In this document: piece by piece, positions 1 through 12,012 of the stretch | Numbering within the stretch: position 1 is the first letter of the stretch | How the letters are laid out: each line of letters starts with the position of its first letter | DNA from: Piliocolobus tephrosceles | Taxonomy: Eukaryota > Chordata > Mammalia > Primates > Cercopithecidae | Reading direction: 5' to 3' | DNA length: 64,000 nucleotides | Assembly: GCF_002776525.5 (NCBI RefSeq) | Contig: NC_045441.1 | Location: forward strand, 121,340,243 to 121,404,242 | The notes under the pieces: generated by a model | Database searches by the model: none | Seen by the model: the letters and a program-made list of their open reading frames with translations, nothing else | Told to the model about the DNA's origin: nothing | Made by a program: the position numbers and the translations under genes

Positions 1-1440
1 ATGGTTAGTTGTTGGATTAAGTGGCCTGGCAGTCACTGCTTGACCCACCAGGGATTTCTTCCTATGTCTCACAGAGCCACATGTTCAGATTCTCTTCCTC
101 GTTTCCCTCCTGCCAAGGCTGGTCCACAACCAGCCACATTTGTGGCAGAGAGCACCAATTCTTTCCTGCATTGTGCATTTGTTGTGGTCTGTGCTGCCAA
201 TCCCATTTCACAGATGGCACGCCCTTTGGAATAACAGAGATGCTTCTAAAATCTAAGCCCCTTGCCTCCAGTGCCTGGGGCTGCAGTCCCTGGGGCTTCC
301 CTGCTGCCTAGTTTAGAGCTTAGCTTCATGTCAGGTGGTCAAAGGAATGAAAGCATAGGGACTATATGCTTGTTCACTGGAAGTCTCTGGGGACCATCCA
401 TCCCTTAGTCCGGTGGATGTCATAGCTGGGATTGTTCATGGTGATTATGCTTAGGCTAATGGGCAAAGGGGAAAATGCCTCACTGAGGTATCTGGTCACT
501 AGCATTTTTGCTTGTTATTGTATTGTTTTGTTTCGTGAGTTTTTTTGTTTTGTTTTGTTATTTTATGGAGGTATGCATGCATGCACTTTTGAGTGGTTGG
601 AGCAAAGGAAGAGGAATCTCTCCAAGCTGGCCAGACAGCTGATGTGCTGTGCAGTTGGATGCTGGCGGACACCAGTCTAGGTTGGGGAGTATATGGCAGT
701 GAGTCTCCCCTGCTTGCATAGTGAGCGGCACCTGGTTAAGTCAGAGGCTGCATGGGGTGGAGGAACAGCTGTAAGGCACAACACAAAAGGGAGCCAGCTT
801 CTGCTTTCCTCATATTTGGGCTAGGGAGAGGGATGCAATGAACTCAGCTCTGGACACTAAGTCCTCTGGCTGGGCCCCAAGGGAGTCTCCTCCACTGAAG
901 TGACTATGGGGCTTGCTAGGACTAGAAGGAGAAGGTGCCAGTGGACAGACAGCCCTCTAGCTTAGCAGCTGCACTGGTACTCCTTGCTGATAAAGAATTG
1001 TAGCACATCTCAGGAGCATCCGAATAAACTACATGGCCTGGTCAATTAGGCAATGACAGCTGGTGACTGATTCTGGGCGCCAGGGCAGGTTTTCTTCCAT
1101 GATGTCCAATTCCCCTTCGAGCTGTGCAGTGCACAGCCTGGGTGGCCATACTCAACAACCCTGTGTGAGTCATTCCCAGAAATTATGAGAATGAGAATGA
1201 GAGTCCACCTACCTCCATGCCCCTATCCAAAAAGACTGGGTAGATGGTCATGTCTCCTTGGGACTTATCTCGAAAAGTCAGGAATGTTCCCCCAAAAGCC
1301 AATACACAGAGAGGGGGCTGAAATCAAGGAGTATACTTAGCTTGCTTTTAGATCACTCAAGCCTATTGTTTTGTTATCTCCTAGGCAGAAAAAAAAAAAA
1401 CTGCTTACTATGTGCTTTTTTTTCTGAAATATCAGAAAGG

Positions 1441-1617
1441 TGAAAGAAGAAGAAGAAAGGAGAAAGAAGAAGAAGATAAGGAAGGAGAAGAGGAAGAATA
1501 AGAGGAGGAAGAAGAGGAGGAGGAAGAGGAAGAAGAAGAAGGAGGAAGAGGAGGAGGAGGAGAAGAAGGGGAAGGGGGAGAAAAGGAAGAGGAAGAAGGA
1601 GAAGGAGAAGAAGAAAG
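1441..1617 (+). repeat. Purine (GAA/GGA/GGAA) tract
   Basis: The plus strand is almost pure A and G for about 180 bp. It produces Lys/Glu-rich ORFs on plus and Leu/Pro-rich ORFs on minus, which are artefacts of composition. Such mirror-like purine runs can form triplex (H-) DNA. Confidence 0.95.
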
Positions 1618-2873
1618 CAGTAGTTGAAATTATTGCTTTGTAGCATCTACAACCTAGTCCTGATGAAAGAGAGCCCAGAGGGATGGGCAGCTGGTATAGG
1701 CAGCTCCCTTCCTGAGGCTTTCAGGAAAGAAGAAAGGATCACAAATAGACCATCCAGCTGAACACAGAATGGAGGAGAGAGGGTGGAGTATAACTGGTGG
1801 GCAGCCCCACATTCCCTGGCACAGAATAATTCAAGTAGGCTGACAAGGAAAGCCCACCCTTAATGTCACTCTTCTCGGCCCAAATTCCTTACTTTTACCC
1901 TGTTGGCCAGAACCCACTTTCACTTCCATACTTACCTGCCCTCCTTCCTTTCCTGAAACCCCTTCTTCAGGCCAGTTATGGTCTCTATTTTCCCTAGACT
2001 CATCACGAAATGTCTCAAGAAGATCAGATAGTGGGTATGGGCTCAGCTTTCTGGAGTGCTCTTGTTACAACTTCCTGACCTTCTCTCAATAGAAGTCTGA
2101 GCCATAGAGCTCTGTTGAGTAAAGCAGGGGCCTGGAAAAGCCAAGGTCAAAGGCCATCGCAGGTGGCTTCCCTCTAGCCCAGGAACAGTGCCCTCTCCTG
2201 AGCTGCATGGCTGGGCTCATAAAATCTCATCCCCACCCCAGAAGTAAAGATCTCAAGGTCAGGTTGAGTGAGCTAAGGATAGACAGCCCTGCTACCTTAG
2301 ATATGAAGGCTAGCACCCTGGTCCTCTCATGGTGTGCACGGCGGCTGGCTGAATCAGCCTCAGGAGGCCCTCTGTGAGGGCGGTATCTAATTTTGTGCTT
2401 TGTTGCATATTCAATGTATGCTTAGTTTTAATAACAGTAATGAAAATAAATAGAACCCAGGTCCCCCAGTGCTTGGTCCAGCCCTCTTTTCACCAGATGG
2501 GCTCCTTCTGTCTTGCCTATAAAAATATCACTAAAAATATCTCTCTTTTGATTCTCTACCTTGCTCCGTAGGAGGTGACCACATTAGGACCAGTCAAGAG
2601 GCAGTGTCACAGCTCAGCCAATGACCACAGTCCTCCCATGAAGGCTGAGCCTTTTGGCCTTTTGCTTGCCCATAGGGCTCAGTGAGAAGCCGGAAAATAC
2701 CTCCCAGGCACCAAATGCTATGAGATGCTGAGCTCAGAGAGGGCTGAAGCAAATCCTAGGGCAGAGTGACTCCTCACAAACACCTGCTCCTACAAAACAG
2801 GACACCTAGAGTACCATCTCACAAGACGCAGTCTCCATGGTGAGAACCCAGATCCAGGAGGTGTTGCAGTTCC

Positions 2874-3180
2874 ATACTCACTCATTCATCAAAGAGCACT
2901 TACTCTGTGCCCCCAGTGTGCTGGGCACTGCCAGTTGGGCATGAGAGGTAGTTAAACAAGAAAACGGAGTAAAACATAAACCCTTGCCCTTGAAGACTTC
3001 TTGTGTGGAGGGGCTGTGCAAGAGCCCAGTGGTCAGGGCAGGGGTGAGACAGGGAGGAAGAGCTACAGGGAGCTGGTGGGAAAGGGCTGCCCAGGTTAAA
3101 TTGTGAAGGATGAGTGGGCATTTGCTGGCTGGCCAGGGGGATAAGTGTTCTGGTCCAAAGGTGACACTCATGCCACAGTT
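2874..3180 (+). repeat. Ancient L2-like interspersed repeat
   Basis: The text 'gagcacttactctgtgcccc', 'ctgggcactgcc' and 'gaaggatgagtgggcattt' follows the well-known 'cactatgtgccaggcactg' family layout over about 300 bp. The family is known to me by pattern only, so the class is uncertain. Confidence 0.4.
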
Positions 3181-3810
3181 CTAGGGATTGATGAGTCTGA
3201 GCAAGAGAAAGTTGAAAGGAGAGGCTGGAGAGGTGTAGGGAGGTCAGGACCTGAGTTAAGAAAGATCCAGCATGCCTTGCCAAGGTGTCTGGGACTGAGC
3301 TGAGGCCATCAAGACAGAGCAGAGAGGAGATAAGGAGAGGAGAGCATTATTAGAGGGACAAAGAGGCATGATCCCTGCCCGGATGGCCGCCTTTGTTCAA
3401 AGCAGAAGTAGCAGTGAGGACCTAAGCTAAGCCAGTGTGGAAGGGGTGTGGGTTTCAGGGACGCTCAGGAGATGGCTGTGGAGATGTGTTTCAGGGATGC
3501 TTAGGGGTGTGGGTTTCAGGGATGCTCAGAAGATGGCCAGGTCGTGCTTGCAGAGTCTCTAGGAAGGGGAGGTGGAGGGAACCCGGCTTGCCTCCAAGTG
3601 TGTGGAGATCCATGTAATTGGCAGTGGGAAGCTGAGATCCTCCGCAGGCCTGGAAGGAGATGCTGGCATGGAGGACCCCACTAGTCTGACTCTTGAAGAG
3701 TCCCCTACCCACCAGTAGGTGCCATGCCAAGAGGCAAACTCTTCCCAGGGTGCACAGCACCCTGTAGTTCTGGCCCTCACAGTGTAGATAAGCAGGTGGG
3801 TGCAAGGGCA

Positions 3811-3952
3811 CCCACACATGCACACACACACACACATGCGCACACACGCACACATACACACACACAAAGGTGCACACACATGCGTGCGCGCACACACACA
3901 GATGCACACACATGTGCATACACACATGTGCACACATATGTGTACATGCACC
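3811..3952 (+). repeat. (CA)n-rich simple repeat with CG and TG breaks
   Basis: About 140 bp of alternating purine-pyrimidine sequence, including runs of CGCGCACA and TGTGCACA. The His/Thr-rich and Cys/Val-rich ORFs over it are shadows. Alternating sequence like this can adopt Z-DNA. Confidence 0.95.
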
Positions 3953-5389
3953 TCCTTTTACCCCAGGCTGGGGACCCTTCAGGCTTTGCATTAACTCCCC
4001 TTCCAGTCTTCCTATCATCATCTCTCCTCAGACCCATCCCAGGAAGCTTCAGGAAGGGCTGCTGAAGAAAGGCAAGGGTGGAAGGAGGCACCAACTAGGC
4101 TAGGCAGAGCCAGCAAAATCGACCTGCACAGTTTACGCAGGACTACCTTCATGACCAGATGCCTGGACTTTCACCCCTGCCACCTTTCCTTACCTTGGGG
4201 GCACTGTGAACAGGTTCTCACTAGAAGCACACACCAGCCCTGCACAGGGCCCACTCCACCCTCCAAACCTCGGGCCGAGAAGGAGGCTGGAGGAGGAGAT
4301 AAGATTCTATGGCTCTGCATGCCTGTCAGCAGGGAGCCCCAAGGAAACACCTGGCGGAGAGCCCTGAGACCTTCAACATCTGGCCAAGCTGAAGTGCTGG
4401 GAGCAGGCACCAGAGAAGAGCTAGGAGAGCCAAGAGAAGATCAGAGTGTATCTGCTAAAAAGGCCAGAAAATTCACCTGGGAGCAGGAGGGGTGACCCTC
4501 TAAAAATGTTCTTTTAAAAAAAAAATTATTGTGACAGCAAGTTCCCAAATATAACGTGATTGAACTATGACACCTGGTGCTTAAAAGAAGAAGTTCCTAA
4601 ATAGAAGTGCATTCTTTGCACTGAAGGTACTAGATCTTTGTAAACTGTAAAGTGCTGTGCACTGGTCAGTTGTTGCTATTTAGGGATGCCTGGAGAGTGA
4701 AAGGCAAAGGCAGGCTGTGCCCCACTTCCTAATTTGAGAGAGACAAGCTAGAACTTAGTAGATATTCTTGAATGTGGAACACAGGGCTCTGGCATGACTC
4801 CAGGCGGTGTGGTGGGTCAAAGAAGAGTTTAGAAGGCAGGTGGTGTCAGTGGGAAGGAGGAAAGGTGACCCTGGCATTCATATGCATGGCACCAAGAGAA
4901 AATTGCTAGCTCTGACCTCTCTCGCAGCAGCTCTGCCCGGCAGCCGGATGCCCTGCTCCAGGCACCAAGCACAAAGGACAGACACACTCACAATCCAATT
5001 TGTTACATTTCCACCTTCCAGGGAGAGAGGGAGGTGAAATAAAAAAGAAAGAAAAATCCCATTATCTTTATCTGTCCTTCCCATCAGGTGCAGAGGAAAA
5101 TGCAAACTGGGGAGACAGCTGCTGTGAACTCTTTATATTTCACTCAGAAGATAGTGTATCTTTTTATTGCCTACAGGAATTACTTATTTGAAAAAATATA
5201 TCCTTTCAGCTCGCTCGACTTGAGCCGCAAGACAGAGAGAGGGTGGTAGAGTTCTGGGGCTATTGATAGAGCATTTGCATTAAACTACAGGAATCTCTGG
5301 AGGTCGTGGACAGTGGCAGAAGGGAGAGGAAACGGGGGCCGCAGAGGAGACTGCGTGTGAAGGGAATCGGAGTTCTCTCCACCTCCCTG

Positions 5390-5660
5390 CTGTGTACCTG
5401 GACCCAGACACTGTGCTTCTCTGAGCTGCAGATTCTCTATCTGTGCAGGGGAAAGAATGGCACCAATGATTTCCCTTGAGGAGTGAAGGGAGGAGGAAAA
5501 AGAGCTCCTTAGTTCAGACAGAAAAATGTCCTGCCTCTGCTAGTCTGCTAAGAAGCGGGGAACTTCTCCTAGGCACCTTGGCACCTCCATGCCTGGCACA
5601 GAGCTGGCCACAGGGTAGGATCTTCTCATGTTTGTCGAAGAGTTAAGTGATGCAAACAGG
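5390..5660 (+). repeat. MIR-like SINE, degraded
   Basis: 'cttctctgagctgcag' with 'tctatctgtgcagggg' and a later 'tgcctggcacagagctgg' follow the order of MIR parts in the plus direction. Divergence is high. Confidence 0.35.
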
Positions 5661-5860
5661 TACCTACCCTGCCCAGATACCTGTGAGTGGAAAGGGACGT
5701 AAACCTGGTTGTGGGGACAGCCTCACGGGTAGCAGGGGGAGTGCTACCTGGGCACTGTGCCTTAGAGCTCCGCCTCAGTCCCAGCTCCTCCCGCTGTGGT
5801 CGCTTTCCTTCCCCAGCTTCCAACAGATTGCAGCGAAGGTGGGCCCTGCGGTTCCGGGGA

Positions 5861-6305
5861 TAGTTAATTCTACATGTCAACTTGGCTGGGCCACAGTGCC
5901 CAGATATTTGGTCACACAGTATTCGAAATGTTTCTGTGAGGGTGTCTTTCTATGAGATTAACATTTATACCAGGGGGGATTTTGAATAAAGCAGATTTCT
6001 CTACATAATGTAGGCCCCATCCAATCAGTTGAAGTCCTGACTGGAACAAAAGATTGACCTCCTTTGAGAAAGTGGGAATTCTGCCAGCAGATGGCCTTCA
6101 GACTTGAACTGCAATGTCGCCTCCTCCCTGGGTCTCCAGCCTGCCAGCCAACCCTGCAGATTTTCGACTTGCCAGCCTCCATAATCGTGTGACCACCTCT
6201 TTAAAATGAATCTCTCTCTCTTTCTGTTTCTAGACACACACACATACACGCACACACACAACCCTTGTTGGTTCTATTTCTTTGGAGAACCCTTACTAAC
6301 GTGGT
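5861..6305 (+). repeat. Ancient interspersed repeat (starts gttaattctacatgtcaac), class unassigned
   Basis: I recognise a dispersed primate family from its parts: 'catgtcaacttggctgggcc', 'catccaatcagttgaa', 'cagcctgccagccaaccctg', and the tail 'ttggttctatttctttggag' followed by aacccttactaac. A CA run (6234-6262) lies inside the tail. Whether it is LTR or LINE-derived I cannot say. Confidence 0.55.
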
Positions 6306-8574
6306 TTCCCATCTTAGCTCCTTAATGCCTGCACAAGTCTGGTGAGGGAGTAGAGGGAGAAGAGTGGGAGAGCTCTGAGGAGCAATGAATAGACATGTCA
6401 GGAGTGAGCAGTTAGGCAAAGCATCACAAAGCCAGGGGCCACAGCGATGATGAAAGGCAGGAGCCAAAAGCCAAGCAAGAGCGGGGAGGGTTGGGCTGGA
6501 TTTACTTGGGACAATGACAGGGTGGTGCCAAATGTCTTTGCTTCCTGCTGAGCTGGCCTGGGATGGGTGCTCCTGCCGTGCCAGGGGCTGGGCATCAGGA
6601 GAGGGAAGGCAACCTTTGCTGGATGCCCTCAGCAGTGGGAGAAGAAAGCACAGCGGGTAGGGGGAGAAAGTCGGGGGGCATACTGTGCTGTCTTGGCCCT
6701 GTCCAGCACTTGGGGCTGAGTGAGTGCCAAAGTGCTATGCGTCCTATTGGCATAAATAGTCACACCTTACACTTGTAAATTGCTCTTAGGCTTTCAAAGC
6801 ACTTTCACCTACATGATGGGAACAACTTTCCTTGCCTTTCTCTCCTCTTGGGGGCTGTGATTGAACAGTGTGGAAAAAGCATTTGGGTCTCTCAGCAGGC
6901 CCCATTTTTCTTGCGATGCAATCTAGCTTTGGTAAGAAGAAGCCTAGAGCTTTGCGGGCAGCTCCAAACACTGGATTTAAAAGGAAAAAAGGGAACTTCT
7001 CAGAAGAGCACCCATCATGGTTGAGCAGGGAGACGCTGCTGAGCAGCTCAGCGAGATGCCCCTTCCCAGTGAGAGGGGGCCCTAAGGTTCAAACTGCCCC
7101 AGGCCTCTCTTTGCTTCTCCCTGTTATCTGTCCCTGCTGTGGGGATCTTATTTCTCCAGGTGTGGCCCAGCAGCAAATGTGATGGCAGAGGGATCACCTC
7201 TGTTTGTTTGGGTGCCTGGAGCTTGAACAGTCACGGTGAGCACTGGAGACCTGTTTCCCCTTGGAAGTGGGTAGCCTTTCCCTGGCTTGTGCAGCCTCTA
7301 GCTGCGGAGACCAGCCACCCTTGGGCAGGCCCTTGTTGCAGAGCTGCCCTTGGGCTTCCTTTCATCATGGTGGATGGCAGGAGCGACTGCGCCTGCTTTG
7401 TCTGCTGCTGCTGTTTCCACTCCAGATAGTCTAGAACTCTGGCTTCAGGAGGCTCTGCATCCCATAAAAGACTTGCTTTGCTCGGCTTGTGCTCCCAGGC
7501 TTTTTAAGGGAGCGATTTAAGGGACTCTCAGGACGAAGCTCACGGGGCTGCCTTCTGCGAGCCCCTCCATGGGAGATCACCTATTCTTAAGCACAGAAGC
7601 ATACATCTCCTCATGCAGCTACATGCAGGTGCTCCTTCTGTGTTCTGGCACACCTTTGCAATCTCAGCTTCCAGCATGAAGGAGCCTGCTCCTAGCACAG
7701 CTCTCCCTCTTGGCCCCACTCTGTGTGGACTCTCCTCCCACCTGAATTGCATTAAGGACCCTGCAAAGCTGAAGATGCCCACAGATAAAACAAAGGAACA
7801 GTGGGTGCTAGCTGGTTCCACTACCAAACTCAATTCTCCCTGGAAAAACCCTTTAAGGAGTATCCCACTCAATTGTTTGGACATGGGGAACACAAAAATC
7901 CTCCTTCCAGGAACTCTTCTGTCTCCCACTGGGCCATAACAGATTCCTTCACCCTGTGAGTCTGTGGGATCTTCATGGCAGCAAAAGCAAATCAAATGCA
8001 CACAGACACATAGGTCTGGTCTGACTCTAAGGGCACACACGTGAGCACACACTCACACCCCTCCCCACCACATCACATATGGGCTTCCTCTGTGTTCCAG
8101 AGACAGTATACTCAGAGACACCTCCACAGTGGAGGGAGACACATGTTCACCCAATGTCCCTCCCTCAGCATCCAAGCTCAGAGCACAGGGCCAAACACCT
8201 TCAGCCAAGAGCCAAGAGAGACAAGATGGGGTTAAATGAAGAAGTGAGAATTTAGAGGAGTTGCTACAACTTCCTGATCCTAAGAATCTTTAGGCATCAG
8301 AATTCAGAGGGAGTGGGGTGAAGCAGTGGGAGGCGATGAAAATTCCCTCTGGATTCTAGAAAATAGCATAGATGCCCGTCTGTCTTGGATGGCTTAGCCA
8401 AAGCCAGCTTAGAGGCCAGATGGATGGATTAGAGGCGTCTGAGGGGTCCTCCCACCACTATGTTGCCAGGAATCTCCAGATACGAGCATATACACACATC
8501 AGTGCTTCTCCCTCCATGCCCAGCATCAACAAACAGGCACACTCAGTATCCTTATATTATCCTCACAATCAGTG

Positions 8575-8805
8575 ACAGCAGCAGCCAATACTTACTGAAT
8601 GTGTACGATGGACCACACACTGCATTAAAGAGGCTTTTACATGCATGATCTCACTGAATTCTTACTACAAGGCAGGCACTATGATTATCTTCATTTACAG
8701 CTAGGAAACTAAGGCATACACACAGGTTACTTGACCAGGGTCACACAGCTAGGATTTGGAGGCATCAGGACTCAAATCTAGATGTGCTTGATGCTGGCTC
8801 ACAAT
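8575..8805 (-). repeat. MIR SINE
   Basis: Antisense MIR core is visible: 'ggcaggcactatgattatc', 'ctaggaaactaaggca', 'ggtcacacagctagga'. Confidence 0.6.
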
Positions 8806-9537
8806 GCTGGAACCACCTCTCTTCCCCTCGGGCCTCTTCAGATCCTGGGGCTCCCCATGAGGATTTCCCCCGGATAGCATCCTATGAAATGCTTATGCAA
8901 ACCATAACTGGCTCGAAGTACAGGTGGCCCTAACCAGCATGCCCTTGTTTATAGAGGCTGGGAGATCTATTTGTGGAACATTGAGTTAAAATGTCATCCT
9001 TCTCCCCAGCAGGCTGTCATATCTCATTTTCCCTATACTTTCTCTCCATTCTCTATCACTGATCCAGCTCCCTCAAGCTGTAGGTATTCGGCAAAAATTA
9101 TAGCCACGGAACTGAGTAGAATGGAAGAGCCTCAGGTGACAACAGAGGTGGTGGCAGGACCTTGGGACACAGGAGCTCAGACTAGTGGACTCTGCCCTTA
9201 AATCCCTTTCTTTCCAGATATGACTCCTTCATTTCCCACCCCTCTGCTATTCAAAAGACCCCAGAGGCATATCCTGCCAGGCAGATCACCAACAGACTAC
9301 CAAGTGACTCGTGGCCTCCTCTGTGCAAACTGTTCACTGACCAGCTCTGGTCAATTCCAAGCAGTCCAGGAAGGCAACCCCATGGGCTCCTCGGGGGTCC
9401 GGGCATGTCTGACTCTCTCCAGCCAGTGATTCTCCCCCTTGGATCTCTACCCCAGGCCCTGCCTCTGCTGACAGGAGAAGGTGAGGTGTGTTCAGGACTA
9501 GCCACAAGGACAGCCCCTGGGTGGACAGCCTACTCAC

Positions 9538-9697
9538 CCAGATCCATATCTGCAGCTTTGGGCCGGTGGGAGCAAGGCACATTCTTAAAGATGGCATCCA
9601 GAATCTTCTCCTTGACCTGAGTGATGGTATCACAGTTGAGGATCTTTACTGGGACCTCGGGGCTGTTGGCATTGTCTGGGCTGACACAACTCAGGAC
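9538..9697 (-). CDS. PLXNA2: PLXNA2 exon: Rho-GTPase-binding domain, first part (about residues 1503-1556)
   Basis: This exon is 160 nt, phase 0 to 1, with acceptor cttcag and donor gtgagt. The product begins VLSCVSPDNANSPEVPVKIL, then NCDTITQVKEKILDAIFKNV, then PCSHRPKAADMDL plus the first base of the next codon (expected Glu). It forms the ubiquitin-like Rho-binding domain inserted in the GAP, which in plexins binds Rac1, Rnd1 and RhoD. It is the most 3' exon visible. The continuation expected to start EWRQG was not seen in the 9.5 kb below it. Confidence 0.96.
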
Positions 9698-9879
9698 CTG
9701 AAGGAAAGGTGGGGAGACGAGGATATGAAATGGGGTAGCAGGAAAAGCTCCTAGATTCCCAGCAGCACCCTGGGATCCTGTCCTAAACGGCTCCCCCTCT
9801 CCAGGATTGGCTGAGGAGGCGTAGGGTGGCTCCAGGCTATCTGTGATCCCACCAAGCCCACTACCCTTTCCTGTTTGGG

Positions 9880-9942
9880 TCCTGCTTAGGACAATGCCTT
9901 GGCTTAGGACAATGCCTGTCCTGCTTAGGACAATGCCTTGGC
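9880..9942 (+). repeat. Short tandem repeat, 39-bp unit with internal repeat
   Basis: 'cttaggacaatgcct' occurs three times. The 39-bp unit starting tcctgcttaggacaat is present at 9880 and again at 9919 (partial). It lies about 180 bp into the intron on the acceptor side of the Rho-binding-domain exon. Confidence 0.9.
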
Positions 9943-10219
9943 TTCAATGTCCTTGAGGGAGTGCAAGCTGCACACTTCACTCCTTGTCAGAACAAACTTC
10001 ATTAAAATCCTGATTTTTCAAAGGGACAATGTCCAAGCATGTGGAAGCAGTGAGGGGAAATTTGCAACAGAACAGACACCAAAGCATCCATGCACACGTG
10101 CTCTCTCTCACATGCACACAGGAGGCAGTGTCGCAGCGGCACACCCAGACCCTCGCCCACCTCTGAAACCCCCTGCCCATCCATGTGTGTCCGTCTCCTT
10201 CTTGTCACTCCTTCTCGGA

Positions 10220-10420
10220 CGCACACTCACACACACGACTAATAGGAATCTGGCTTCTTTCTCCAAAGATTTCACAAGCTTCGATTTTTGTGAAGGTTTC
10301 ATTCACCTGATTAGAGGTTGGCGAATCTATAAGGCACTTAATGTATTCTTTAAAAATAAAAGGATGCCCTTTAAAGATTGCAGGTTCAAGACACCTGAGA
10401 TTCTTTCCTGGCCCTGAACT
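10220..10420. promoter_or_regulatory. Candidate conserved intronic element
   Basis: AT-rich unique sequence with clustered transcription-factor-like motifs: 'cacctgattagagg' (E-box plus homeodomain core), 'ctttaaagattg' (TCF/LEF-like) and a second 'cacctg'. No conservation data are available to me; this is a guess from composition. Confidence 0.2.
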
Positions 10421-11589
10421 TGAACCCCTGTATTGGGGGAAGAGGTGACTGCAGAGTTCAGGGCTTCCGTGTCTCTTTTTGGAACTGGTAGGAAAAGTTA
10501 AAACTCTGCTTCACCAAACTATCTTTTTGTTTTTATTTTTTCCTTGAAAAAGTTCTGGGCTTTTCCTTTAAAAAGAACAAGGCTTTTCTTCTCTCGCCGT
10601 TCTCACTGTGGGATCTTTCCACATCCACGGCACCGTGTGGGCTCCTGGGTGGACTGATGGGGAACGGGGGTGGGTGCTCTGGGTACTGGAATAAGTGAGG
10701 GCACAAGATCCAGGGCAGAGAGGCTGGGCATCCTAGGGGTACTGATGCCAAGGGGCCCTCCCCTTCTGGGCTCCTGAACTGTCCCTCAGGCCCTGCTGCC
10801 AGAGAGCCCTCCGTGAGTCTCTCTTCTTCTTGGAAATTTCACTCCCTCTGTGCCCCCATACGCATTTCCCAATTGTCCTACCTGGTTTGCAGAGCCAGAC
10901 GCCAGTCTCTCTCCTACTCCACCCCCTTCTTGCTCCATGTGGTGGCAATCAGAACTCTGGGCTCTGGGCACCTGCCTTTCATTAGCAACTAGACTGCTAT
11001 GAGCCTCAATGGAAACATGCTTATTCCATTAAGAAGGGGAAGAAAAAAAAAACCCTGAAATCTATAAAACCAAACTCTCACCCTCAAAATGCCCTAGCCC
11101 GAAAACAATGGTGGAGAGACCTCTGCCCTGAGTACTCCACGTGTGCCTCCTCCCAGCTCTCCCCTCCTTCTAAGAGTCTTCTGGCCCCTTCCCTCTGCTC
11201 CACAGCCGAGGAAAGCCTGACCATTGGGCTGTTCTGGCAGCCCCTGCTGTCCTGTCCTCTGGGCCCTGGTGGGGCAGCTTAGCCTTCCCAAGACAGCAAC
11301 ATGGTTTGCTCTGGGCTTCCTCCTCTGAGGGACCCATGAGGCAGAGGCGGCCACCTAAATGTAATCTCCCGGCATTTCTAGTTGCTGCAGGAGTTCAGCA
11401 TGGCCTCATGAGTACAACTCCATGGTGCACTTCAGGGCAGGGGTTGGCGCTCTAAAGTGGAAGCAGTGGCCCCACAGAAGGACAGAGGCCCTGGCCACTG
11501 GCCAAGCCAGAACTTCACCCACAGGTTCCCTTCCCCCATGCTCCTTGGCTAGTTTGTGAACAAGCTGCCTCATGATTTCTCTGCCAGGG

Positions 11590-12012
11590 AACTGCCTCTC
11601 AAACACTAACGTGCATACAAGCACGTGGGGGCTTTGTTGAGATACAAATTCTGATCTAGGAGGTCTGGGATGGGGCCTGAGATTCTCCATTTTTCCAGGT
11701 TCCCAGGCAACTAGCTAATGCTCCTAGGTTCCCCAGTGGGCATCTAGTGCTCTAACAGGCTTCCAGGTGCATGTCTAGAACTCCAGCAGGCTCCCGGGCA
11801 GACACCTAGCACTCTGGCAGGCTCCCAGGTGGGCATCTAGTGATCCAGCAGGCTCCCGGGTGAGCAATTAGTGCTCTTGCAGGCTACCAGGTAGGCATCT
11901 AGTATTGCCTGGCTCCAGGCTTCCACATGGGCACCTAGTGTTCTAGTGAGCTTCTAGGTAGGCATCTTGCACTCTAGCACCCAGATGTTGCTGATGTTGG
12001 TACTGGGGCACT
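11590..12012 (+). mobile_element. MER5-like hAT element containing a minisatellite
   Basis: The left part reads like the family 'ctcaaacactaacgtgcat', 'tctgggatggggcctgaga' and 'ttctccatttttcc'. The expected end 'cccagatgttgctgatgttg' resumes only after a 280-bp tandem repeat. A non-autonomous hAT-Charlie element is the best match. Confidence 0.6.
11697..11978 (+). repeat. Minisatellite, 31-bp unit, 9 copies
   Basis: Unit starts are at 11697, 11726, 11757, 11788, 11819, 11850, 11881, 11917 and 11948. Seven units are exactly 31 bp; the first is 29 and the seventh 36. The units follow a pattern like aggctcccaggtgggcatct then agtgctctagc. Copies differ by roughly 15-30 percent, so the array is old. 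It sits inside the MER5-like element. Confidence 0.93.

Larger units (their letters stand above)
1..9537 (-). other. PLXNA2: PLXNA2 intron, 5' part (continues below the window)
   Basis: No exon was recognised here. It holds a purine tract (1441-1617), a CA-rich tract (3811-3952), L2-like, MIR and one other ancient repeat, and an AT-rich unique patch (5040-5290). The first 1.4 kb and the stretches 1620-2870, 4100-5000, 6310-8570 and 8810-9530 hold nothing I can classify. Weak MIR-like tails are seen near 4625-4680 and 6750-6830. Confidence 0.7.

Noticed and set aside
1374..1646. Leu/Pro-rich minus ORF and Lys/Glu-rich plus ORF
   Set aside because: They are products of the purine tract in two reading directions.
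3491..4021. Cys/Val-rich minus-strand ORF and overlapping His/Thr plus-strand ORFs
   Set aside because: All cross the CA-rich repeat at 3811-3952 and have no similarity to known proteins that I can see.
1..9537. Possible next PLXNA2 exon (expected to begin EWRQG)
   Set aside because: By eye I found no minus-strand match to the expected continuation of the Rho-binding domain. It is probably beyond the window.
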